A DNA stretch of 64,000 bases, from contig JAWKNK010000008.1 of assembly GCA_041391745.1 (NCBI GenBank), forward strand, positions 1 to 64,000, in the 5' to 3' direction. A program made the position numbers and the translations under genes. Origin of the DNA: JAIXWP01 sp041391745. GTDB lineage: Bacteria; Bacteroidota; Bacteroidia; Flavobacteriales_D; Sanyastnellaceae. Positions 27,836-37,470 of this stretch are shown piece by piece (position 1 is the stretch's first letter; every line of letters starts with the position of its first letter). Under the pieces are notes generated by a model, which searched no databases, was not told the origin of the DNA, and saw only the letters and a list, made by a program, of their open reading frames with translations.

Positions 27836-28177
27836 ATGAGAACTTTTATCACTACAATTATTGCGATTGCGTCGCTTTCGCTTTTATCATTCAAGGGAGA
27901 CAACAATATTTCTGCGGTTGGAGTGTATGGCGTTTGTGAAAGCGATCCGTCGTCCATTACCCTTACGTTGAATGACGATAATACTTTTGAATATCAAGAT
28001 TTGTCGATTGCAAATGCGCCAATCCACGAATCTGGAACTTGGAAGCAGCATGGTCGTGTGGTGGAATTGCAAGCCAATGATGCTAATTCTAATTTTCATC
28101 ACAAATGGAAAATAGATGGCAACTCTGCAAAGTCAAGAAAAGGAATGTGTTTTTACACTTTGAGAAGGTTGAATTGA
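27836..28177 (+). CDS. Small secreted protein, lipocalin-like fold possible
   Basis: 113 aa from ATG 27836 with a signal peptide (MRTFITTIIAIASLSLLSF). The mature part VYGVCESDPSSITLTLNDDNTFEYQD ... ESGTWKQHGRVVELQ resembles the small beta-barrel proteins that report a dose-dependent term plus GTW, frequent in Bacteroidota. No catalytic motif is visible. Function unknown. Confidence 0.65.
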   Translation: MRTFITTIIAIASLSLLSFKGDNNISAVGVYGVCESDPSSITLTLNDDNTFEYQDLSIANAPIHESGTWKQHGRVVELQANDANSNFHHKWKIDGNSAKSRKGMCFYTLRRLN

Positions 28178-28726
28178 GAACGCTTCGCTAATTCGAAATT
28201 CCGCTTCGCTTATTCGGAATTCGAAATTAATGCAACGCTGATTCCCGATTCTCGAGGTTAATTCGGGATGAAATTCCAAACCGAGTGACCTCTCAAAGGC
28301 GCTAACGCTACGTCGAGGGCCCTAATGCAGCGCAATATAAATAGCACAGAACAGCAAAAAAACAAAGTTTTGCTGTTCTGTGCCATTCTATTTGTGAGCC
28401 TTGAAATGTAAACCACGAACTATCTCTTCGACACATGGATACACATTGCAATGTGTATCTACGATGTTAATTTTCCGATTCTCGAGGTTATTCGGGATGA
28501 AAGTCCAACAGTGACCTCTCGCTACGCTAACCTACGCTCGAGGGCCCTTTCCTCGATACAGGCTCAGGAACCTCCTTCGTCCCGAGCTTGCCCTCAGGAT
28601 CAGGAACCTTGAACCACGAACCCTGAACCATGATCCATCCTTCGACTTCGCTAGCGCTCCGCTCAGGAATGAACCCCGTCCCGATCCACAATCAAACTCT
28701 GAACCACAACCCCCATCTCCGCACCG
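28178..28726. repeat. 549-bp repeat-filled intergenic region
   Basis: No gene is seen. It holds CGATTCTCGAGGTTATTCGGG-type copies (28250, 28475), a CTCTC...CGAGGGCCCT box (28289-28323) followed 20 nt later by a hairpin (28344-28383), a second box without hairpin (28516-28549), and two degraded CCTTCGACTTCGCT / GTCCCGAGCTTGCC repeats (28562-28611 and 28630-28672). Confidence 0.75.
28344..28383. repeat. Hairpin paired with the CGAGGGCCCT box (copy at 28 kb)
   Basis: Arms GCACAGAACAGCAAAA and TTTTGCTGTTCTGTGC pair over 16 bp with a short A-rich loop. Relative to the other copies, the loop has three additional As. It lies 20 nt after the CGAGGGCCCT box. Confidence 0.8.
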
Positions 28727-30460
28727 TCAAACCCCCAACTCTTGTCGAATGGTGGAGATGCGCTCGCGGATGCGGGATACTTGGGCACGGTAGTTTTCGC
28801 GACCTTCAAACGATTCTTTGATGGAAAAGTAAAATTTGATTTTTGGTTCGGTACCACTCGGACGAGCACTCACCTTCGAACCATCGGCCAATATGAATTG
28901 AAGCACGTTGCTGGACGGTAAGTCCATCTTCGTTTCTTCTCCAGTCTTTAAATTCTTTTTGGTTGATGTAGAAATATCGCGCAACTCAATGACTTCGCTG
29001 CCGCCCAATACTTGCGGTGGACTCGTACGCAAATCACTCATCATCTGCTTGATTTGTGCTACACCGTCCATTCCTTTTATGGTGATGGAAACAAGTTCTT
29101 CGTGATACAATCCATATGTCTCATATATCTTCATCAGCTCGTTGTAAAGCGATGAATTTTCAGCACTGGCTTTCGCTGCCATTTCTGCAATGACTACACT
29201 CGACAACACTGCATCTTTATCGCGAACAAATTCTCCCACTAAATAGCCATAGCTTTCTTCACCTCCGCCAATGAAATATTCCTTCCCTTCGCGCTCGCGC
29301 ATCACTCCTGCGATGTACTTAAATCCTGTAAGGGTATCATACCACGGAATGTTGTTGGCTCGTGCAATGTCCTCAATCAAATCTGTGGTCACAATGGTCT
29401 TCGCTACATATTCATTTCCCTTCATCAAACCGCGTTGCTTGCGCTGCGTGATTTGATAGTTGACCAACAAACTTCCCGTTTGATTTCCGTTCAACAGTAA
29501 TAGTTCACCGCGATCATCACGCACCGCAATGCCCACCCTGTCGGCATCGGGATCGGTTCCAAATACCAAGTCTGCTTGCTCTTTTACAGCAAGGTCAATG
29601 GCCATCTGCAACGCTTCTTTTTCTTCTGGATTGGGTGAATGTACCGTTGGGAAATTGCCATCGGTCACTTCTTGTTCTTTCACCGTAAGCACATTAGGGA
29701 ATCCCAATGCATTCAATGCACGCGGAACCATAGTGATTCCTGAGCCATGAATAGAAGTGTAAACTACTTTCAAATTGGAAGCTTGCTTTATTTCTTCTTT
29801 TGAAAGAATAATATCATTGAGCTTTTCTAAATAACTATTTTCTACTTCTTCTGAAATAATATGAATCAACGATGCATGACTCTCCCAAAGTACATCTTTC
29901 ATCGTCGTTACTGCGCGCACTTCTTGAATGATTCCTTTGTCGTGTGGTGGCAATACTTGTGCACCATCTTCCCAATACACTTTGTATCCGTTGTACTCTT
30001 TTGGGTTGTGTGAAGCAGTGATTACGATGCCCGCTTGACAACCTAATTCACGTACTGCAAAAGATAGCAGTGGAGTAGGACGGAGTTCAGAAAACATGTG
30101 CACTTTTATACCATTCGCTGATAGTACATCGGCAGTTGTTTTGGCAAAAAATGGAGAATTGTTTCTGCTATCGTGCGCAATCGCCACTGAAGCAACATGA
30201 CCCGGGAATTGCTTTTTGATATAATTCGCCAAGCCTTGTGTGGCCATGGCAATGGTGTATTTATTGATGCGATTGGTGCCAGGACCCATAATGCCGCGCA
30301 GTCCGCCGGTGCCGAAATCTAAATCGGTGTAGAAAGAATCCATGAATGTTTTAGGATCTTTTTCCAGCAACTCTTTTACTTGTTGAGCGGTTTGGGCATC
30401 CACATCGGAACTCATCCAAGGTGTGGCTTTGTCTAATATTTCTTGAGGAATCGCATTCAT
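28727..30460 (-). CDS. Phosphoglucomutase/phosphomannomutase family enzyme
   Basis: Interconverts hexose 1- and 6-phosphates (alpha-D-phosphohexomutase superfamily). 577 aa from ATG 30460 (MNAIPQEILDKATPW). It carries the phosphoserine loop TASHNPKEYNGYKVYW, the metal loop DPDADRVGIAV, the sugar loop GGEESYGYL and the phosphate-binding SARPSGTEPKIKFY. The size and motifs fit the phospho-sugar mutases of Bacteroidota used for glycogen and cell-envelope sugars. The start overlaps the rfbD stop (ATGA), so the two are co-translated. Confidence 0.95.
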   Translation of the reverse strand: MNAIPQEILDKATPWMSSDVDAQTAQQVKELLEKDPKTFMDSFYTDLDFGTGGLRGIMGPGTNRINKYTIAMATQGLANYIKKQFPGHVASVAIAHDSRNNSPFFAKTTADVLSANGIKVHMFSELRPTPLLSFAVRELGCQAGIVITASHNPKEYNGYKVYWEDGAQVLPPHDKGIIQEVRAVTTMKDVLWESHASLIHIISEEVENSYLEKLNDIILSKEEIKQASNLKVVYTSIHGSGITMVPRALNALGFPNVLTVKEQEVTDGNFPTVHSPNPEEKEALQMAIDLAVKEQADLVFGTDPDADRVGIAVRDDRGELLLLNGNQTGSLLVNYQITQRKQRGLMKGNEYVAKTIVTTDLIEDIARANNIPWYDTLTGFKYIAGVMREREGKEYFIGGGEESYGYLVGEFVRDKDAVLSSVVIAEMAAKASAENSSLYNELMKIYETYGLYHEELVSITIKGMDGVAQIKQMMSDLRTSPPQVLGGSEVIELRDISTSTKKNLKTGEETKMDLPSSNVLQFILADGSKVSARPSGTEPKIKFYFSIKESFEGRENYRAQVSRIRERISTIRQELGV

Positions 30461-31338
30461 TGTGCTAAGTCGTTTATGCAATTTTTTAGCGCTTCTTTCC
30501 AATGAGGAACGGCAAAAAATTGTGTTTCAAATTTTGTTGTGTCTAATTTAGAATAAGCTGGACGTTCTGCTACTTGTGGGAATTCAGAAGAACTGCAAGG
30601 TTCCACTTTCGTGTTTCTTTCAGCGAGCAACATTATTTCTGAAGCGAAGTCGAACCAACTTGCTTCGCCTTGTTGTGTGTAATGAAAAATGCCTGAAGGA
30701 ATATTCTCTGTATTCAACCGAATGATCATTCGGTTGATGTCTCTTGCCAATGTTCTCGCGTAAGTAGGTGTCGCTATTTGATCATTCACCACTTTTAATT
30801 GATCTCGCGTTTCAGAAAGCTTGAGCATGGTTTTGAAAAAATTGTGTCCAAAAGTGCTGTACAACCATGAGGTGCGTAGCACAAAATAATTACCTCCAAT
30901 TTTCTCAATCGCTAATTCGCCTTTGCGCTTGGCCAGTCCATATTGATTCAATGGATGGGTATCGTCTGATTCGGAGTAAGGTGTTGTTTTTTTACCATCA
31001 AAAACATAATCTGTAGAAATGTGAAAGAGCGTTGCTCCAACTTCTTTGCACACCGCTGCTAGATAACCTGCGCCGCGATGATTGATTAAGTCGTTGAGGT
31101 CTTTTTCTTCTTCAGCCTTCTCCACATTGGTGTAGGCACCGGCATTGATTACATAGTCGGGTTGAAGCGATCCAATCACTTCATGCATTTGGTCTTTATC
31201 GGAAAGACTGCATTCATTTTTACCATAAAAATGAAATTGAAGCTCAGGATATTCGCTGGCAATGTGCTGAAACTCTTGGCCCAATTGACCGTTGGCTCCG
31301 AGCACCGCGATCTTATATGTGTTGTTGTTGTTGGTCAT
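30457..31338 (-). CDS. rfbD: dTDP-4-dehydrorhamnose reductase
   Basis: Last step of dTDP-L-rhamnose synthesis, an NAD(P)H reductase of the extended SDR group. 293 aa from ATG 31338. It has the Rossmann motif GANGQLGQEF, STDYVFDG, and the catalytic Tyr/Lys in QYGLAKRKGE. It overlaps the mutase gene downstream by 4 nt. The other rml genes are not in the window. Confidence 0.93.
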   Translation of the reverse strand: MTNNNNTYKIAVLGANGQLGQEFQHIASEYPELQFHFYGKNECSLSDKDQMHEVIGSLQPDYVINAGAYTNVEKAEEEKDLNDLINHRGAGYLAAVCKEVGATLFHISTDYVFDGKKTTPYSESDDTHPLNQYGLAKRKGELAIEKIGGNYFVLRTSWLYSTFGHNFFKTMLKLSETRDQLKVVNDQIATPTYARTLARDINRMIIRLNTENIPSGIFHYTQQGEASWFDFASEIMLLAERNTKVEPCSSSEFPQVAERPAYSKLDTTKFETQFFAVPHWKEALKNCINDLAQ

Positions 31339-31446
31339 AAAAGCGGGAGCCAATTTAACAGATATTACTCAAATGGGCTATTTCATTCAAATGGAATATC
31401 TTTGTGTGGCATAAAGATTGGGTAGGGAAGATGAAAATTTAGCGTC

Positions 31447-32151
31447 ATGAAACACATTTACATTATTCTCATTGCACTTTTCCTTGGTTTACAAGGCTTT
31501 GCTCAGCAGAACAGACGCTCTCCTTCTTTGGCTGCTGGACTTCAAATTTCTGAACCAAAAGGTCAATTTGCTCAAAATTTCTCAGGAACACCAGTAGGAT
31601 TTGCCGGAACCTTTACCGGACCAATAAATAGATCATTTTTTGAAATGGGGGTGGGCTTTGCTTGGAACAGCATGGGCGCTCAAGATGAAGATGTGGATGT
31701 GGTGGTAGGACAAGATGTGAATGGAAATGACATTTATGACGAAGGCACCATGCGCATTCGTAGCAACAATTACCGTTATCAAGCGGTGGCACGTTTTAAG
31801 CCTTTCAAAGGCCCTTTTCAGATTTATGGCGACTTGTTCGGTGGCGTTGAACGCTTCACTACTTCTACCGACATCGAAATCAATAGCAGTGGATATACTG
31901 AAGTAATTGACGACCGCACGGTGCATTATGATTTTGGAATCACTTGGGGTTGGGCAGCGGGCGTTCGTGTACGCGTGGCTCGTAGCTTATTTGTGGAAGG
32001 AAGATTCGAAAAATTGGAAGGCGGCACCGCGACTTATGTGGATCAAGATTCCATCGAGATTAATTACGAGAACAACACTTTGAATTATACTACCAGCGAA
32101 TCCCGCACGGATAAGTTTACATATCAAATCGGTATTGCGTTGGAGTTTTAA
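31447..32151 (+). CDS. Outer-membrane beta-barrel protein
   Basis: 234 aa with signal peptide (MKHIYIILIALFLGLQGFAQ). Alternating amphipathic strands (RYQAVARFKPFKGPFQIYGD, WGWAAGVRVRVARSLFVEGR) and a terminal aromatic (YQIGIALEF) indicate an eight-stranded OmpX/OmpW-like barrel. Function unknown. Convergent with the ABC permease at 32158, with 6 bp between the stop codons. Confidence 0.8.
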   Translation: MKHIYIILIALFLGLQGFAQQNRRSPSLAAGLQISEPKGQFAQNFSGTPVGFAGTFTGPINRSFFEMGVGFAWNSMGAQDEDVDVVVGQDVNGNDIYDEGTMRIRSNNYRYQAVARFKPFKGPFQIYGDLFGGVERFTTSTDIEINSSGYTEVIDDRTVHYDFGITWGWAAGVRVRVARSLFVEGRFEKLEGGTATYVDQDSIEINYENNTLNYTTSESRTDKFTYQIGIALEF

Positions 32152-32157
32152 GGGATT

Positions 32158-33402
32158 TTATTTCGAACGGATGGCATCTACAGGGTTCAGTCTGGATGCG
32201 CGCCATGCAGGGATGAACCCTGAGATGACTCCCACTACCACCGATATCGAAATTCCCATAAGAATTCTTGAAAATGGTAGAATGAAATTGAAATCTACTG
32301 CCGCTGTCAGCAACTGCGCCAGCAAGAAAACCAAGAGTAGTCCTATCAATCCACCTATCAGACACAGCGCTATCGACTCGAACAAAAACTGGAAGAGTAT
32401 AAAGTAATTTTTCGCGCCCAGCGATTTTTGAATACCAATGATATTGGTGCGCTCTCTCACCGATACAAACATGATGTTCGCAATAGAAAATGCTCCTACC
32501 AAAATCGCGAAGATTCCAATAACCACACCCGCGAGATTGAACACTCCCACAATGCCATCCACTATATTGGAAATCATTTTGGATTCGATGATAGAAAAAT
32601 CATTGCTCGCACCTGGCTTTACTCCGCGCACCGCGCGGAAAGTAGCAATGACCTCATCTTTCAATTGCTCGTTGCTTATACCTTCACGTGCCTTGATAAT
32701 GATGCTGGCATCTTGCTGGTCCATATTGATGAGTCGACTACCGAAGTTGTAAGGCAAAAACACTGCTTGGTCGGTTCCATTGCCAAAAAGCGAGGCTCCT
32801 TCTTTTTGTAGAACCCCTATCACCACGGTTTTTAATCCGCCAATTTTAATCTCTTTGCCCAGCGCATTGTCCATTCCAAAAAGCCCTTCTGCCACGGTCG
32901 CGCCGATGATGGCCATGTTCTTGCCACTCTCACATTCTTGAAAAGAAAAATAACGGCCTTGCTCTATTTTGAGTGAAATGGTCTGATTGTATTCGTACGT
33001 CACCGCCGTCACAAAAACGGGATCCACATAGTTGTTTTTGAACTCCGCAATTTTCTGCGTTTGCGATTGCATGGCCATTGCAGAGTAGCTGTCCAGGCGC
33101 TTGGCAAGTTTTTCCATATCGCGCTCCGAAGGCTGCCTTCTGCTCATGTATTTCCACCAAGCATACTCCTTGTCGCCCTCCTCGGGACCCATCGGCCATT
33201 TCTGAATAAAAAGAATGTCGCTGCCAATCATGTCGAGGCTGGACTTCATATCGGCCTCCATCGAATCTACTACGCTCAAAACGAAAATGATCGAAAAAAT
33301 CCCAATGGTGACGCCCAAAAGCGAAAGAATGGTGCGCAGTTTATTGTTCACCAGCGCCTGCCAGGCAAAGACAAAACTTTCTTTTATGAGTTTCAGAAAC
33401 AT
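32158..33402 (-). CDS. MacB/FtsX-type ABC transporter permease
   Basis: 414 aa from ATG 33402. One N-terminal membrane helix (TILSLLGVTIGIFSIIFVLS), a large periplasmic MacB-PCD-like domain (residues about 45-280) and three C-terminal helices of the FtsX domain (VIGIFAILVGAFSIANIMFV with the conserved SVRERTNIIGIQKSLGAKN). Such permeases work with a separate ATPase, which is not adjacent here. Probable role: lipoprotein or peptide transport or mechanotransmission across the envelope. Confidence 0.9.
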   Translation of the reverse strand: MFLKLIKESFVFAWQALVNNKLRTILSLLGVTIGIFSIIFVLSVVDSMEADMKSSLDMIGSDILFIQKWPMGPEEGDKEYAWWKYMSRRQPSERDMEKLAKRLDSYSAMAMQSQTQKIAEFKNNYVDPVFVTAVTYEYNQTISLKIEQGRYFSFQECESGKNMAIIGATVAEGLFGMDNALGKEIKIGGLKTVVIGVLQKEGASLFGNGTDQAVFLPYNFGSRLINMDQQDASIIIKAREGISNEQLKDEVIATFRAVRGVKPGASNDFSIIESKMISNIVDGIVGVFNLAGVVIGIFAILVGAFSIANIMFVSVRERTNIIGIQKSLGAKNYFILFQFLFESIALCLIGGLIGLLLVFLLAQLLTAAVDFNFILPFSRILMGISISVVVGVISGFIPAWRASRLNPVDAIRSK

Positions 33403-33519
33403 TGCTACGAAACTACAAGAATCCACGCTTATTTAGGGGATGTTATGTGATGAGCGGTATTTTAGACGCCTAAATACAATTTTTAGCCGTTTTTTCCTTT
33501 ACTCCGACGCCTTCCCGCT

Positions 33520-36500
33520 TTGCCAAAAAGACGTTTGCCACATATCATTTTGCCTTGGAAACTGATCGCTCTGCTTTCGGTGTTTTGGAGTGTTGCTGCT
33601 CAAGCGCAGGTAACCAGTTTTGTGGTAAAAAAAATGGCCGTAAGCGATACCCTGATACTCGACTCTTTGAGCATCATGAAATCCACATTCGAGCTCTACG
33701 ACTTAAAGGGAAATCGGATTACCGATTATCGACTGGATGAAAGACAAGCCATGCTTTTCTTGAGTGACTCCTTAAACACAGATTCTATCGAAGTGCGCTA
33801 TCGCTTTTTCCCTTTTCGATTGCCTAGCACCATTGCTCACAAAGACACCTCGCTGTTGCTTCCTGAAGGTGGCGGCAGGCTTACGGTATATCGCCCCGAC
33901 GATCTCAATAATTTTCAAAAATGGGACGACAATAGCATTCAAAAATCTGGAAGTATTTCGCGAGGAATAGCGTTTGGTAATACCCAAAACTTATCGGTCA
34001 ACTCTTCGCTCAATTTGCAAATGAGCGGAAGAATATCCGACCGATTTCAATTGATGGCTTCTGTTTCGGATGACAACATTCCCATTCAACCGAATGGAAA
34101 TACGCAGCAGTTGCAAGACTTTGATCAAGTGTTCATTCAAATTTTTGATGAACAAACGAAGATCATCGCTGGTGATTTCATCTTGAAACGACCAGAGGGT
34201 TATTTCATGAATTACTACAAACGCACGCAAGGTGCTTATGTGAACAGTGAAATAGATGGCGCAAAAAAAATGCTCACTGTGGAAGCTTCAGCGTCGGTGT
34301 CCAAAGGACGTTTTGCTCGCAATGTGATTCAGGGTGTAGAAGGAAACCAAGGCCCGTATCGACTTACGGGTGCCGACAATGAATTGTTTATCATCATCAT
34401 TGCTGGAACGGAAGCGGTGTACATCGATGGTCGTCGATTGGAGCGCGGGCAAGACAAAGATTATATCATCGATTACAATGCCGCAGAAGTCATTTTTACA
34501 CCGCGCCAATTCATTACCAAGGACAGAAGAATCGTCGTTGAATTTCAATATTCGGATAGAAGATTTGCGCGACCACTTTTGACTTCAGCGCTTACCTATG
34601 GCGATGATAAATCAAAGAGTTATTTCAATTTTTATTCTGAATCGGATGCGAAAAATCAACCGCTGCAACAAGACTTGACCAACGAACAACGCGCATTACT
34701 TTCTGCATCTGGCGATAACCCAATAGGAGCGTTTACTTCGGGAATTGACAGCGTTGGATTTTCTTCGTCTTTGGTGATGTATCAATTGATCGATTCATTG
34801 GGATTCGATAGCGTGTTGGTTTATTCTACCGTTCCGGAATTGGCGGTGTACCAAGCACAATTTTCTTTTGTAGGAAGTGGCAATGGCGATTATGTAGAAG
34901 ATGGGTTTACAGCCAGCGGACGAAAGTTCCGATGGGTAGCTCCAGTGCTGGTAGATGGAGTATTGGTGCGTCAGGGAAATTATGTTCCGCTCACCATTTT
35001 GTCGCCTCCCAAAAAGCGACAAATGCTCGTTGTGGGTCATCAGAAAAAATGGAGTGAGAAAAATAAATTTCAAATAGAATGTGCTGCGAGTATGAATGAT
35101 CTCAATACTTTTTCTTCTGTTGATTCAAGAGATGATCAAGGGTTTGCAGTGCGCACCAATTGGGAATTGCACACACGATTAAACAAGAATGATTCGCTTA
35201 AAAAAGGAACATGGTTTACCACAGGTCAATTCGAATTCAACCATCGCGATTTTGTGGGAATAGAACGTTTTCGAGAAGTGGAATTTGAGCGCAACTGGAA
35301 CATATTGGGCATTGCACCCAAAGGTCCGTTTGTGCTTGGTGGAGCAGATGGTGGTTGGGAAAAATCAGGTTTGGGGAAATGGTGGGTTGGAAATGAATAT
35401 TTGCAAATCGGAAATGATATTAGTGGAAATAAAATCAATGCTGGAACAAATTTTAGAAAAGAGAATTGGCGCGTAGTCACCAAAGGTTCTTGGTTGAATA
35501 CGGAAGGCATGCGCAACACCAGTTTCCTGCGCCACATTTCAGACATCTCTTATGCTTTTAAAAAATGGCGTGTTTCATTCAAAGACGACCACGAATTGAA
35601 CCGTTATACCAGTTCTCCTTCTTCTGATAGTTTGATTATCGGATCTTATCAATTCTATGATTGGCAAGTGGCAATAGGTACGGCTGACACATTGAAAAAA
35701 ACATTCTCTGTGTATTACCGCGACCGCAAAGATTGGCGACCGCGTGATGGATTACTTTTTGGTTCTGCACGCGCAGAAGAATATGGAGCCGCTTGGGGTT
35801 TCAAAGGCAAGCGAGAAAACAGATGGACCATGAAAGTGAGCAACCGAAAATTGCGCGTCATTGATTCGGAACTTTTTACGCAAGCTCCAGAAAATACATT
35901 GGTAGGAAGAACGGAATATTACTACAAAGCACCGAGTGGATGGATTCAGAGTTCTACTTACTACGAGTTGGGAAGTGGACTCGAACAACGCAAAGAATTT
36001 ATTTATTTGGAAGTGCCTGCGGGGCAAGGAACGTATGTGTGGATTGACTACAACGGCGATGGCGTGCGCGATTTGAATGAATTTGAAATTGCACAGTTTG
36101 CATACGAAGCTAATTTTATTCGCAGTTATGTGCAAAGTACCGATTACGTGCGCACCTACACCAATCAGTTTAGTCAGTCGTTTCAAATTCAAACTGGAAA
36201 GAATTGGAAAAATGAAAAAGGTTGGCAGCGGTTTATAGATAAATGGAGCAATCAAACTTCATATCGTGTGGAGCGCAAAACAACAAAGGAAAATAATGAA
36301 GCACGCTTCAATCCATTCATCAACAATTTGGCCGACTCCGTGATATTGAGTTTGGGAGGAAGTGTTCGCAATACCTTATTTTTTAATAAAGCCAATCCGA
36401 AGTTTAGTGCGGATTACACCTATCAAAATTTGCAAAACAAAAGTTTGTTGAGCAATGGATTCGAGTCGCGCGATGAGTTGTTTCATCAGGTCGCATTTCG

Positions 36501-36993
36501 TTGGAGTTTTATTGAAAATTTTGCGTTAACCTCCGAGCAGCGCATTTCGACCAAAGAAGTATTGTCCGACTTTTTGAATGGAAGAAATTACATTTTAGAG
36601 ATCACCACCGTAAAGCCCACAGTGGTATGGCAGCCGCAGAGTACCTCGCGATTTAATTTGACAGGACAGTGGACAGAAAAGCGAAACACCGTCGGTACAG
36701 AGAACGCTGAGATATTGAGCTACGGTGCCGATGTTACTTTGAACAGTATGGAAAAGGGAAGTTTGCAAGCGGGAATGAAATTTTACAATATTCGTTACAA
36801 CGGAGTGTCCAACACCTCATTAGCATTCGATATGTTGGAGGGGTTGAATGCGGGTTTCAATGCTACGTGGAATATTATAGTTCAGCGCACCATTGCCAAG
36901 AATTTACAATTGAGTTTGACTTACGACGGCCGTAAGCCCAAAGACCTCCCCGCCATCCACGCCGGCGGCATGCAGCTGCGAGCGTTTTTCTAG
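33520..36993 (+). CDS. Very large outer-membrane protein
   Basis: 1157 aa starting at TTG 33520, with signal peptide (LIALLSVFWSVAAQAQ). The early region GSISRGIAFGNTQNLSVNSS and QNLSVNSSLNLQMSGRIS is a pattern shared by large Bacteroidota surface proteins. The C-terminal half is rich in amphipathic strands, suggesting a giant barrel. A calcium-loop-like DYNGDGVRDLNEFEI lies near residue 845. There is no T9SS tail. I do not recognise a named function. Divergent from the permease. Confidence 0.7.
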   Translation: MPKRRLPHIILPWKLIALLSVFWSVAAQAQVTSFVVKKMAVSDTLILDSLSIMKSTFELYDLKGNRITDYRLDERQAMLFLSDSLNTDSIEVRYRFFPFRLPSTIAHKDTSLLLPEGGGRLTVYRPDDLNNFQKWDDNSIQKSGSISRGIAFGNTQNLSVNSSLNLQMSGRISDRFQLMASVSDDNIPIQPNGNTQQLQDFDQVFIQIFDEQTKIIAGDFILKRPEGYFMNYYKRTQGAYVNSEIDGAKKMLTVEASASVSKGRFARNVIQGVEGNQGPYRLTGADNELFIIIIAGTEAVYIDGRRLERGQDKDYIIDYNAAEVIFTPRQFITKDRRIVVEFQYSDRRFARPLLTSALTYGDDKSKSYFNFYSESDAKNQPLQQDLTNEQRALLSASGDNPIGAFTSGIDSVGFSSSLVMYQLIDSLGFDSVLVYSTVPELAVYQAQFSFVGSGNGDYVEDGFTASGRKFRWVAPVLVDGVLVRQGNYVPLTILSPPKKRQMLVVGHQKKWSEKNKFQIECAASMNDLNTFSSVDSRDDQGFAVRTNWELHTRLNKNDSLKKGTWFTTGQFEFNHRDFVGIERFREVEFERNWNILGIAPKGPFVLGGADGGWEKSGLGKWWVGNEYLQIGNDISGNKINAGTNFRKENWRVVTKGSWLNTEGMRNTSFLRHISDISYAFKKWRVSFKDDHELNRYTSSPSSDSLIIGSYQFYDWQVAIGTADTLKKTFSVYYRDRKDWRPRDGLLFGSARAEEYGAAWGFKGKRENRWTMKVSNRKLRVIDSELFTQAPENTLVGRTEYYYKAPSGWIQSSTYYELGSGLEQRKEFIYLEVPAGQGTYVWIDYNGDGVRDLNEFEIAQFAYEANFIRSYVQSTDYVRTYTNQFSQSFQIQTGKNWKNEKGWQRFIDKWSNQTSYRVERKTTKENNEARFNPFINNLADSVILSLGGSVRNTLFFNKANPKFSADYTYQNLQNKSLLSNGFESRDELFHQVAFRWSFIENFALTSEQRISTKEVLSDFLNGRNYILEITTVKPTVVWQPQSTSRFNLTGQWTEKRNTVGTENAEILSYGADVTLNSMEKGSLQAGMKFYNIRYNGVSNTSLAFDMLEGLNAGFNATWNIIVQRTIAKNLQLSLTYDGRKPKDLPAIHAGGMQLRAFF

Positions 36994-37023
36994 CCATTGG
37001 CAATCCTCGAATCCCTGTCCTCG

Positions 37024-37153
37024 CCTCTCGCTACGCTAGCGCTACGCTCGAGGGCCCTGATGACGTATTATAAAAGGGCAAAGAGCAGCTAAACGAAGTT
37101 TTGCTGCTCTTTTCTCCTTGAATCCTTCCCGAAGCAAGTTCGGGACAGGTGTC
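37024..37153. repeat. CGAGGGCCCT box, hairpin and TTCGGGA palindrome
   Basis: Box at 37024-37058, hairpin 21 nt later at 37080-37112 (15-nt arms AAAGAGCAGCTAAAC / GTTTTGCTGCTCTTT, triloop GAA, one mismatch), then CTTCCCGAAGCAAGTTCGGG at 37126. A TAGTATTTAGTATTTAAT spacer repeat follows near 37210. The rest of the gap to 37460 holds no recognisable gene. Confidence 0.8.
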
Positions 37154-37460
37154 TTCTTGAATCCTAGAATCCTCGTCTTCTTGTCCCCTTGTTTTTTTTG
37201 TCCCTAGTCATTAGTATTTAGTATTTAATTTTCCCTTATCTTGGCGCCACTTGAATTATTATAAATAAACTTTAACCGACGCACTACCTACAACCTTACC
37301 ACACTATTTCATCACATTTTATTTTAACGACAGCTTTTGATTGATGCGTTTGTATGTGTTTATCTCTCTTAGACCAAAAGGTCTGGTTACATGACTTGAT
37401 TGGGGTGTATAAGTGAACTTGAGGTCAGGGCATGGGTGACGGGCGTGTGGTTATGGATTA

Positions 37461-37469
37461 GTTAGGCAC
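37461..37469. other. Start boundary of the cassette array (GTTRRRY-type core)
   Basis: GTTAGGCAC fits the integron core GTTRRRY and directly precedes the first cassette gene. Its exact complement GTGCCTAAC opens the palindrome closing that cassette at 39130. No inverted partner is found upstream, so it resembles an attI-type or first-boundary site rather than an attC. Confidence 0.6.
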
Positions 37470-37470
37470 A

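Noticed and set aside
35752..36255. Reverse frame under the 1157-aa gene
   Set aside because: No recognisable protein and the sense gene is continuous.
37321..37469. A full attC-like site upstream of cassette 1
   Set aside because: TTTTAAC at 37322 is at about the right distance but its arm does not pair with the bases before GTTAGGCAC.
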